From contig QVOM02000021.1 in NCBI GenBank assembly GCA_003586115.2, forward strand, positions 10,616,248 through 10,680,247: 64,000 nt of DNA. Direction: 5' to 3'. A model generated the notes under the pieces. It did no database searches, was not told the origin of the DNA, and worked only from the letters and a program-made list of their open reading frames with translations. The translations under genes were made by a program, and so were the position numbers. The DNA comes from Salvator merianae (Eukaryota > Chordata > Lepidosauria > Squamata > Teiidae). Shown piece after piece: positions 12,309 through 24,300 of this stretch; the stretch's first letter is position 1; each line of letters begins with the position of its first letter.

Positions 12309-15300
12309 AATTGGGAATAGGCAGGAGAGAAATGGGCATAAGATGTGATGCTGAAACTTGGAGCCTTTTTGCACACGACAGTAGTGAGTGTCAGGAACGC
12401 TCACTAGTCAAGTGCTTCTGCATTTCGCAGAGGCCCTGTTGATTGGGAGCAGACTACAGCTACTCCCGACTGCTACCTGCTGTGGAGCACAAAATCGTGC
12501 TCCACGGCAGTACGGGAGCGGGTGGACTGCTCCTGCTACACTGTGTTCGCACCACCGCAGAGCGGAGTAGTGTGCCTGTGCCATCACATGGCATTGCTAG
12601 TTACCATGGCAGCAGACAGAAGCTTCCCGGCTGCTGTCATGGCGCAGGACACCATGACCATGAGTCAATCAAGCATCAGCATCAAGCACGTTAGTTGGAT
12701 GGATAAAATACCACAAACTCCCACATATACTGTTTAGCCTAAGATACATTGTTACAGTCTTCCACTGCTCTGAAATACAGCAATAAAGCAACTATCTGGG
12801 TTCATTTTTTTCACATTAATTTTCTGATATTCTTTAATTCTTGCAACCACTGTGATAAGAAACACTTTGGGCATTTCTGACATAGCTGACGCCGGATCAT
12901 GACACATGGTTTAAGGAACCTTCAGTCATTGTCTGACTATAGCACAGCCCTATATAAGATGTTTAGGCAAAATATCTCAGGACCCAAGCTCCTCTATACT
13001 GAGAAGCAAAAAAAAAAAGCATGCTCGCATTTCAGCAAGTATCCTTCTACCGTCAGACAGAGCAATATTGTATTAATTCTGGAATTCTTGAAAACTATTT
13101 CTACCAAAATCAACAGAGAGGAAATGACAGAAAGACAATGAAGTAAAAACTGAAATACAAAGAGTTGGGACGATGGTGTAGCAGACATGCAGCCAAGAAC
13201 TCCAAAGTGAACTGCAAAAGGATATAAGAAGGAAATAGTGGCAGAAATGCATGGACAAGTGTGTGCTACTGACTGCAGGAAGAAAGGGACAAGACGAAAA
13301 CAAAATGCAGCCTCCCTAAGAAAACCCAGATGATTTATGTTCTCAAACAGCAGGCTTGATCATTCAGCAGCCAGATGCACTTAGATCCTTTGTTTCTGGA
13401 GCAAGCAGTTTCATAATGGAGGCAGAAGTTCATGTATTTCAGTAAACTCTGACATGCTTTTGGCATGCAGAAAACTGGAGAAGCATGGAGGTTTGCTAAT
13501 AGCAAACAACAATTAAGTGGGCAACTATATTGGTAATAAGTAAAGAAAGGGTAAGATGCAAGAGCAGACACAAGCTAAAGTTCAGAAGCAAGGTGCTTAC
13601 GATTTCATGCTGTACCAATGCAGCTTTAGGAAGACCCTAAGAAAACTGGCAGGTATTCAAATTAAAATTTTATGAAATTTTAAAATTTGAACTTCTCAGA
13701 TGTTTGGGTCTGGCCCATTTTCAGATGTCCCTCCTTGTTTTTCTTACAAGCCTTATAAAAGAACAGTGATGTCCTTTTAGTAATTACTGCCAAAAACATA
13801 TGAATCTCTAAGGTCATTCAATCACTGAAGCACCCACTAAACTACTATTAAGGAAAAAACAGAAACGCTTTTCTCTACAAAATCTGTGGTCCTCCAGACA
13901 TCCCTGGAAACCAAAGTCCCAACCAGAATGTTTTAGAATGATGAACAGTCACTGAGTCTTTAACTCTATGCGAGACTGCACACAGACTTTCAATCCAGTT
14001 CCAGCTATCAGCACCAACCTTTCCTTTCTGAGCCCAAAGAATGCTTCTTTAAGTACTGATAGTCATCTGCCATGATACTTACAGTTGGCACTACTGTTAC
14101 AAAGAACTGCGATCCATTGGTGTTTGGTCCTGCGTTAGCCATACTAAGGGTGTATGGTCGATCATGCCGTAAGGTTGAGTGGAATTCATCTTCAAATTCT
14201 CCTCCCCAGATACTTTCACCTCCCATCCCAGTGCCAGTAGGATCACCAGTTTGAATCATGAAGCCCTAGATTGGAAATAAAGATTTTACACCCATGTTGT
14301 CACAATTTAACACTGCAAAAAACGCTGCTGGATCGCAGAACCCTGGCATCCTGCTTATGACAGAAATAAGGGCACAAGTAGAGAGTTATGGCAACTGCTG
14401 TATCTCATTGGTTCGACAGTGTACTTTCTGCACGTACAAACATAAAACCTAACTAACTGGAATGCATACACAGCCTTCCTGATTCAGTCTACTTGCTTTG
14501 TAGTAACCTAACCCCAAACCATTACTACATCCTGTAATAGCAAATTCTGCATTTGTGTGACATTGGATTTCTCTCTAAATAATTTGTGTGTTATGGAATT
14601 ATAGTGTTGTGAAGAAAGACAGGGAAACTTCTGACTGAAATTTCTGCGAAGTGGTAGTAATCTTTAAACACATAGAAAATATTCAAATACCACATGATTG
14701 TCCTTTTCCATTTCAAGGATAGCATTTTAAATTGACAAATAAATGTATGCTTATTAAATCAAGTTCTTTAATATTCAATTAACCAGTGATTTATTGCAGA
14801 AGATAACTGGCAACTACAGTCAGCAATCCTTACATACTTTGTACCTCTATTTCAATACAAAAGTGCAAACCAATTTGCCTGTGTTTTGGAACAGAAATAG
14901 TGGGACATTTTGGACAGTCATACATTTATTTAGCTTTCTACCTTGTATGGAAGATGCAAGCCACACTAAGCTGAAAAACAATTTGTTTCTTTGTATGTGT
15001 AACATTAAATAATGGTATCCTCTTCATTAGTGTTAGCGTGGAAAGCAATGGGGAGTCAAGAAGCTAAGAAATCATAAATATGGTTCCAAGGAAGATAGTT
15101 GATGCTGAAGTTCCCCAAATTTTGACAGAAACTATCAAGACACTACTTCAAGAATTATTAGTGGTAAGCATAATATTAAAAGAAAATGAGTAAGGAATCT
15201 AAGTGGTCTTCTTATGGACACCTACATTACAAAAACTTTATTATGGTGAAATGTCACATAATAGCTGGGAATTAAGCACCAAAAGGGTCAATACTAAATA

Positions 15301-18300
15301 AATGTGCAGTACAGCAGAGCTGAAGGAAATGACTTTATTGTGACACAGCAAATAAGATACAAAGTTCCATTCCCTCTTGATCTAAACGAAGTAAGAAGTT
15401 GATATATTATTCCCCTGAGATCAGAGAAGCCCCTAAAGAGCTGTGAAATGCAAAATAATCTCTTCTCTTAGTTCAGAAAGTCCCTATTTTTCCAGGTTAG
15501 CAACAGTGTTGACAACTGGTTCTTGTGCTATCCTTATGAAAAATGTAAGATGTCTCTAACTTCTGAAAACAGAATATTCTGTAACTACAACAAAGAAATA
15601 CTGGACTAATGTTTTAAGTGATAAAACAGACTGGTGTCAACCACGATTCCTTCCTTCCTTCCTTCCTTCCTTCCTTCCTTCCTTCCTTCCTTCCTTCCTT
15701 CCTTCCACCTCATAGTACACAACTACAGCAATATATCACAGTCTCAAAACCCAGTCCTTCTTAGCTTCAGCAACAAGGTAGTCAGCTGAACCACTGGATA
15801 CCTTAAATATAACACATGAAGCCATTCTAAGATGGGGAAAATCAGAAATAATGCGACCCCGTTTATCTTAAATTTTGAACAGACCATTCAATACAGAAAG
15901 GAAAATGTTTTTATAAACACTAGAGGATTGCTTGCCATTATTACCTTGATAATACGATGAAAGGTGTGGCCATTGTAGTAACTATTCCTGCTGTGAACAC
16001 AGAAGTTTTCCACTGTTTTGGGGCATCTGGAATTGGAAGGTTTAAATGTTATTACAGGACAGTAAAATAATGTTTGAATTAGCCTGTTTTCCTCCTTTAC
16101 TACCATTTGCCTCTATCCACAAAGAACCGTAATACAGTTGCAGCTCCATTTACATTAGGGTTCTGTTCCGGAAAAATGGTATACAAATGGAACATACATC
16201 AACCAACTGACATAACTGTCAAGGGAATTTACTGGATGAAGAGGGGGTGCAGCCATGGTTGGAATGACCTACTGCTTAGCTTGCTCCTTTGTTTGGGTGT
16301 TTGAGGCCAGGGAAGGGCAGGGAAGGCAATTGGGGGAGGCTGCTGCTCAAGCAGGAGGCAATCTGAGGAAGGGACAACTGGATCAAAACGAGCGCTTCTC
16401 CCAATGCTTGGACTTTTTCCGACTCTGCCACAAAAACAGGCATTGTGAAACTGCACTACCATGAATCAAGGTGGGTATGATGCTGGCGAATAAAAGGATC
16501 ATGCTTGAAAAAAGCCAAGAGGTTTATTAAACAGCAAGTTAACGCATCAACAACTTATTTACACTGAAAGTACCATGCCTGTGTAGGCTCTTTATTTATA
16601 TATTTAGATTATATACAATGTCAAATCAGTGAAGGAGATTCTCCCACAGCAGTTGCTTTCCACCTAAACTCTTCCTGCCTGTGGGAAGAAATCAGCCTTA
16701 GTTCATGGCAGGGAGGTCACATAAAGCCATATGTAACAGCTCATAATTCCTCTAATACACAATAGCACACATTTGCATGCTAATGACTGCCACTTTTTCA
16801 TTAAATGAAAAAATGAATAAAAAATCTTTCCTCCTCATTTAAAAATGTGTGAGACAGAAGAAGCAGGCACAAGCCCATACATAAATCAACTGTCCCTCGT
16901 ATAACGCAGTTTTAATTATGCATGGTGGGTAAAATGTGCCCATCCCTTGCATAATGTGAAATGATGCTGCCAAAACCATGCTATAAAAGTAATTGCTGGT
17001 TTGGGGAAGCTGGCAGTCAGGAGAAACGGCAATCACACAAGTACCACTTTGCATAATTTGTTTAACATGCTGATTTCTGAGAACCAAACCACTGATACAA
17101 AAGGGACAACTGTAATCTAGTTTGCATTGTATTACACTGAGAAACGTAAGGTACAAAGCAACACTACATACTCACATCCTGTACTTTGTGTCAGTTGTGC
17201 AAAATTATTTCACAGTTGTATCCATTCCCCTTTTTTTCAGACACAAAACAAGCTGGAGAATGTGACTGACACATCTATGAATACAGCTATGTACATGACC
17301 AGCTAAGGAGAGATATGAACTGCCCCCTCTCCAATAAAGTAGCATATTTCTGCAAAGTAACAAGCGGCATAAGATAGAAAATGGGAGCAGATTTCCTTTT
17401 ATTCTATTTTCTCATTGGTAGAGAAGTGGATTTATCACCCACATTGATACCTAGGTCAGAAATACCTCTACATATGATCAGTCACAGAAAAGGATAACAT
17501 AATAATGATAGTGATCATGATGATTAGAAGTAATAATAATAGGAATAGGAAAAGTTATCATACATACTCCACAGGGAATAGCTTGACATGAATATCTCCC
17601 ATACTTGTATGGATAATGGCACTATCAGAAACCCGTTTTGGTCCTTCAGCTTGAGTGGCTGCCATCACCTCTTCTTTAGATGGTTTCTCATTGAATACAT
17701 CTCTATCCGAATCTGCACTCTTGGTGTCTTCTGGTTCACGCTTGGTAAACTGAAGAACAAGAGTGGCATTTGCTTATTACTAGACTCCCCCATGTATGAA
17801 ATCATTAGAGATCCTCTCTTAAAACCCATTCTATCAAGGATACAATATATGAGTAACCAAGAAAAACTCATTAGGTTGCTGGGCGGATCCAATAGATATA
17901 CAACAATGCGGGTTGCTCTTTTCATACGTAAAGCGGCCAGAATTCGTGCTTCTATAACGAGGGCATAAACCCTCTATTGGGAAAATGCCCCCCTTCTTTT
18001 AGTTCTATTGTATTGCCATAGTAATAGCCAATTGTATCTGTGAGTACTTTTATTGTTTAATTTGTACTTTTAACTCTTAACTTTTTAATTTTGTATGATA
18101 TGGTCAAAAGACTAATCATTATTAAACTTACTTACTTACTATTATTAGACTCATATATCAGGGATCCCATATTGAAAGGTCTCACACAGCAAGGGTACTT
18201 CGTGACAAGTACCATTCTTCAGTCTCCCTGGGCTGCTTTTATTGTTGCCAAACCAAAAAAAAATCTTCTTCCCATAATATATTAACTATTGTAATTTCTT

Positions 18301-21300
18301 AGAGTCAAAATGTAAAAGAAAAGGCTACTTCGCTATACACCAAAGATGAATGCAGTAGCTGTCTCATTACTGTGTTGACATGACTGAGCACAACACCTCT
18401 TATCATATAATCTTTAAATTTCTTAAGCCTAGCAACATTTCCAATAAAGTCTCTCCGGGGGCTAAATTTGTTCAGTATCTTATACTAAAATACTATTACA
18501 ACCCCGTAGAACTTGTGCCATCTCTGCAGTTTTCTTTTGCATTTTGAGCTACTGTATTTGGTTAACATCATAGTAATCTGGGACTACTTTAACCACCACG
18601 GTGCAGAAGGAAACTGTTATATTTGTTCCTGTACCTAATCTTGGAAAAAAATATTCACCAACAGCAGATAATACGCTGACTGGTAGAGATACTGATCCAT
18701 AAGATGAAGAGTCCTAAAATGTCGGCTCTGCATGCAGTGGTAATAATAATAATAAAGAAAAGTATTTGGAAAAATTAGAGAAAGAACTGAAAATAAAGTA
18801 GGAAGTATCACAATGTCCTGTATGGGCCAATGCTGCAACCAGACTCAAAATGCTCGCTGCCTTATCTTCCAGGTGGATTTCACAAAGATGGAGCTCAGTC
18901 AAAACAACTGCCTTGAATTTGAAAACTCTCCTTTACAAAGAAAGGGCTTAAGATGTTGTGGTGCAGAAAGAAAAAAAGCCAATCAAATGGGGGCTGGCAC
19001 AGCAACCTTCACTTATTCCTTGGCTAAAAGATACGATCGAAATATGCAGCATTTCATGAAACCATCAGCTGGGTAGGAACAATGTTCTGCAAGAATTGTG
19101 CAATGTTGTGATAGCTGAGCGGCATTCCCAGCATCCATCCAGACACTACTCCAGTTTAGTTTAAGAAAGTACAATCACGTTAGAACTGGAACTAACTTGT
19201 ATGACAGCAAACTATCAACAAAATATTTGTTATATTATTTGGTTTTAACCCTGTTTTTACATTTATATCGTAAAACATGTTGGGATTTTCTCTTTGTATG
19301 AACAAGCGATACATAAATTTTTAAAGTAAATAAGTAAAAACTGTAAGGGAATAGACGGGTTGCCCAGAAGGAGAATAAGTAATTCAGGTGAGAAGTCAAG
19401 TCTTACCATATAAAATCTGTTCTTTTTGAAGGAAGTGCAGATTATGGTTGGATCTGCTTGGATGCTTTGGAGAACAGGATTTTCAGATGCTTTCATTTCC
19501 ACAGTAATGGCAGCGCGGTGTTTCTTTGCCACACCCTGAAACAGAGCCAGCTGCATAGCCCTGATGTTCTCCTGTTTGCCTAGAATTCTAACACATCTAC
19601 ACACAGGAAATAAAAACCATCATTACAGAATACTACTATTTCCACTGTATTTCCAGTTACTCAAAGTACAATAATGTATGCTTGCAATTCTGTTATGAAT
19701 TTTATCAGAAAAACAGATGAACTGGGCCAGAATTGTATATGCTCAGAAGTGGAAAGGAGAGATACTACCAACGGTGGATGATTGGTTAGTTAAAATGATG
19801 GAGTTGGCCAAGATGGACAAACTGACAAATCTTTTGAGAATTAAGACAGTTGATAGGTTTTACAGGAACTGGAAACCCTTTATTGACTTTCTGCAAGTGA
19901 TGGATAATGTAGTAGTAGTAGTAGTAGTAGTAGTCTTTATTGTTGTTGTAGCCGTAGCCATAACAAATAATAAATCAAACTTTACATTAGTATAAAACTT
20001 TACATTAATATAAAAGATAAAAGATAAAAACAAATTAAAATAACGTTTTTAGCCATTCAAGCCATTCAAGTCTGGATTGTGTCACTATGTACATTAACAG
20101 TTCTGAGTCTAAGAGCTGCCCGAATAAATTTAGCAACCTGAAAACTTACAAATGGAAAGGTGTCTGTCAACAGGAAACAGATTAAGTCTTCCTCAGATTG
20201 TCTAAAATTTCCTATGATTTGTCCTAAGATTTTTTCCCTAATACTATCATATAGGGGACAGTGAAGTATAAAATGGCTAAGGTCCTCAACGTGTTCAGAA
20301 CTACAGAAAAAATAGCGAAGGCTTCCGGGTATTTTTTGATATCGTCCAAGGGTATACCTAATTGGAAGAGTCTGAAAGCGGGCAGATGTAAACATTTTCC
20401 TGAGGGATGGATGAGTAAGTCTGGAAAGGTAGTTGGCACATATCCTATGTTTCTTAAATTGGGGGTACCATTTAGAAAATTTAGAAGTTTTTGTATACTC
20501 TGCGTCTCTTTGTGTGTCCCTATTAAATAGCCAATCTCGGATTTTTTTAATTTCCCAGGTTTTAATTATTTCTAGAGGGGGTAAGTGGTATAATTGAATA
20601 ATCTTGGCGTAGTGTTTATTCCAGTGTTTTTTTCTCTGAAAGTGATGATAAGAGTTTAACAAGATGGTCTTCAGATAAACTAGAGATTCTTTTATAGTAT
20701 CTTAGCAACGCAAGGTGGGCTCGTGCTGTTATGGAAGGTAACCCTACTTCCATTTGAAGAAGAGCAGCTGGAGTCCTTTGCGGTAGACTTAATATTCTTC
20801 TTAAAAAGGAGTTCTGAATTATTTCCAATTGGTTTAAGTTTTTGTCAGTCCATCCCCAGATCTCCACTCCATATAACATGTGGGAAATAACTTTACTTTG
20901 GAATATTTTAAGGGCAGGAATTATCAACTGACCTCCCTGTGAATAGTAAAATTTCAGTATGGTACCTGAGATTCGATAGGCAGATAAAAGGATTGTTTTA
21001 AGGTGGGAGTTCCATGAGAGGGATGTTTGGAAAAAGACTCCTAGGTATTTGTAGAGAGAACATTGTTCAAGTAATTGGGTATCAATGGTCCATTTATGTT
21101 TTGCTCTCTTTTTACTGAAGACCAGAACTTTGGACTTTTCATGATTTATTTTCAGTTTTTCCTGTTTACAATAACTGCTCAGTTTAGAGAGCATTCTTTT
21201 AAGGCCAATTTTTGTGTATGATATGAGAACCATGTCATCTGCATAGAGTAATATGGAGATCTTTCGACCACAGATGGAAGGAGGGAAGTGTTCTGGTGAA

Positions 21301-24300
21301 TCCATTAAAGGGACTATATCATTGATAAACACGTTAAATAGAAAAGGGGCTAAAATACAACCCTGTTTTACTCCCCTGCTGATGGGGATGGGTTCAGTTA
21401 GAAGTCCCTGGGAGCCAGTTCTAACTCTAGCTGTAATGTTAGAATGCATTTCAATTAATATTCTGAGGAGTCTTCTATCTAAATTAGTTTGACTTAACTT
21501 GTTCCATAACCGTTCCCTATCTACTAAGTCGAAGGCTGATGAAAGATCAATAAAGGCAGCATATATGGATATATTTTGGCTAACTGTATACTCTTGAATT
21601 AATGTAAAGAGTGTAAAACAATGATCAATTGTACTATGGTTTTTTCTAAAACCTGCTTGCTCGGGGAAAAAAAGTTTTTCCTCCTTTTCCCAGTCTTCCA
21701 GCTTATGGAGAAGATGACGGGCATAAAGTTTATAAGTAATATCCAATAATGAGATTGGCCTGTAGTTGGTAGGTTCATCCCGATTACCCTTTTTGTAAAC
21801 CGGAAATATTATACTTAGTTTCCAGTTGTTGGGGATGGAACAATTCTTATCTATTTCTGCAAGAGACTTTCTGCAAGAGATGGATAATGGACTTGCGATT
21901 GCTGGATTTGAAGAGTTAAAAAAAAAGAAGAAGAAAGAAGAGTTTCAGTGGAAAAAAAGAAGAAGGAAGGAATACAGGATGTCGAAGAACATGAAGTTTA
22001 GAAGAAACTGTTAATGAAGGATGAATTTGATAATAATAGTGACCTAAGAATGTAATGTAAACTGTAATTTTATATATTTGAAATGCAAGAACAATTAAAA
22101 AAAAAAAATGACATCTACTATTAAAAAAAAAAAAAGAAAAAAGAAAAACAGATGAACTGGGTACACAAAAGGCAACAATGGGATTGTCAGGCTTGATTAA
22201 TTCAGAACTAGATATAGAAGTCATTATTTTAAAATTTTCTTTTCCAGCATACTGTGAATATAACTATCCTGCAGATTGGCCACAGGCATATGGCAAGGCA
22301 CTGTAGAATCAGAGTGATAGGTTTTATCTTATTCTTAGCATATGTGAATTTATAAGCAATATGCTTCATGACAATGGGAAATTAAAATGTTGTTATCAGA
22401 GATTGGTTCTTTGTTTTTGCACTGCAGATCAAGCTACTGGAAATGAACTTGTCCAACAAAGAGCGAACTCCTGAATTTTGCAACGTCTATCGTAACCTGC
22501 CAATAAAATGCCAAATGATGCATGAGATCTCAACACAGTTCATTATTATGAACTTCTTACAAATGTTACAGGATTTGTTGGATCTTACTGCTATTATTTT
22601 AAGCAGCTCCCATTAAGTTAGTCTCACAGGGACAAGCAATTTCCTGCCCCTACCAGGCTAAGTCACTGTCTTGATTAGGGCCTGGAGGGTGGAAGTGCAC
22701 ATTGCCAACTCAGTGTTTGTTAGAAACAGCAAGACAACGTTTACTGTTATTGAACTGGTGCACTCAGGCACAGCCAAGCCATCCTATATACCTAAGGAGT
22801 TCAAACTGCAGCCCACCAGCTGTGGCCAAAGTACAGGTCCTGTGGCTGGTGCACCGAGAGCACCTGTGGGACTGAACACTGATTTGCTATTCACCTGTGC
22901 TCTCTCTCTGCAGCACACCAAACAAGCCTTGATCTGGTGTGCAAGTGCTTACTTTTGGCACACAATCAGTGTCTGGGATGTCACACTGTAGAGAGATCAC
23001 AGGTGAACATCATTCAGCCCTGCAGGTACTCTCTGGTGGGCTACAGTTCTAGCATCTCTGTCATATACTAATAAGAACCTCATTCTCCAAAAGTCATTTT
23101 TTTCTTAGCCATAAACTTATTACTTATGCACATACAGGAGCTATGAGCAAACCTGGGGAAACCCATGGTTACCAGAGGGAGCAGGAAACATAAGCCTAAT
23201 GGGTATACTGAGTGACCAAAGAACACCAAGGGCTTTTCCACAATTTCCATCGCAGAATGTTCAGAATCGAACATTCCGAGATGGAACAGATCTCGCAGTG
23301 TGGCAGCCATTTGCACTGCAAGGGCTGGAACTTCCCGGCAAAGTGCGAATGTCGGCTGCCCACACCATGACAGTGGCCGGGGAAACATCCAGCTGCTACC
23401 ATGGTGACTGGGGATAAGCTGCGGTAGCCCTCTCCCAATCACACGGGCCTTGCAAAGTGCAGACACACTTCACTACTGCTCACAAGTGAAAAGTGTGAAC
23501 AGGCTCCCAATGTCTGCTGTGGATAGAGACAGAAATCCAGGAGTAAGCAGCCTATACAACTGTGATCAGATCTACCCAGCATGAAACAAGGTATCCTAAA
23601 AGAGGGTATAGATAGCTGCCTAGAATACTAACACAGGAACATTCCATACTTCAATATTTTGTTATAGGTCCAATTTTGAACACACAAAACTTAAAAGGTA
23701 TAAGGAATATTAAGTAAGAATAAGCAGAATTATCAAGGTCAAAATATAATTGATCTGTGAGCCAAATATAGTTCATAAGCTACTTGCTGGCCACACCCAG
23801 TATAAAGTTCTAGCTAGATTTGACACAGCAAAAACTGGAAGCTGGAACAGTTTTTGCAAGAGTTGTAAATACTTTTAAATAATAAAAAAAACAAGAAGCA
23901 GAACAAGTTTAGCAGAGATAGATAGCAAAGTGGCAGTCCCAGATCAACCCTTTTAAGTTCTCATGTACTGAATCGATGCAAGTTAATATCTGCTAAAATA
24001 TGAGGAAGAAGGCAAATCTATATACCTCTTTCATTAGGAAACAACTGTTCATTTACCCAGCAAATTTGATACTGATTTTAACTAATAAAAATGGTAAACA
24101 CCCTATTAGCAATCATCAACTAATCATTTTATCAGCTAATCAACAAGGATCAAATAATATTAACCCAAGTCTACATACAAAATTTGGAGCAATTAAAGTG
24201 GACAAATATATGAAGCAAATAATGAGTCATACCGGTTTGTTTCCACATTTATGACTTTAATTCCCAACATTGTCCCATAGAGCACGAAGTGTCCAGTTTC

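Larger units (their letters stand above)
11861..14082 (-). other. PPWD1 intron 10
   Basis: Holds an (AT)n tract (12,247-12,303) and a partial structured MITE (about 12,359-12,650). The remainder is unremarkable AT-rich sequence. Confidence 0.8.
19727..22141 (+). mobile_element. 5'-truncated L1 with perfect 20-bp target duplication, split by a nested LINE
   Basis: The left part (19,727-19,909) encodes the end of an L1 ORF2 protein ([35 protein letters not shown]). After the nested insertion the frame resumes at 21,865 ([18 protein letters not shown]) with a lysine/arginine-rich end, a 3' UTR and two poly(A) runs (22,096-22,108 and about 22,123-22,141). An identical 20-bp duplication flanks it at 19,707-19,726 and 22,142-22,161. 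This is textbook target-primed insertion in sense relative to the plus strand, antisense to PPWD1. Confidence 0.88.
19597..24232 (-). other. PPWD1 intron 6
   Basis: The longest PPWD1 intron. It holds an L1 insertion with a nested LINE (19,707-22,161) and a MITE copy (about 23,226-23,508). 22,170-23,200 and 23,510-24,230 show nothing recognisable. Confidence 0.85.

Noticed and set aside
12167..12404. Minus-strand frames of alternating Ile-Tyr
   Set aside because: Translation of the (AT)n microsatellite; the same applies at 43,580-43,828.
14008..14082. Continuation of PPWD1 exon 10 frame past the donor
   Set aside because: A GTAAGT donor lies at the conserved boundary and the conserved WLDNKH segment is found in exon 11.
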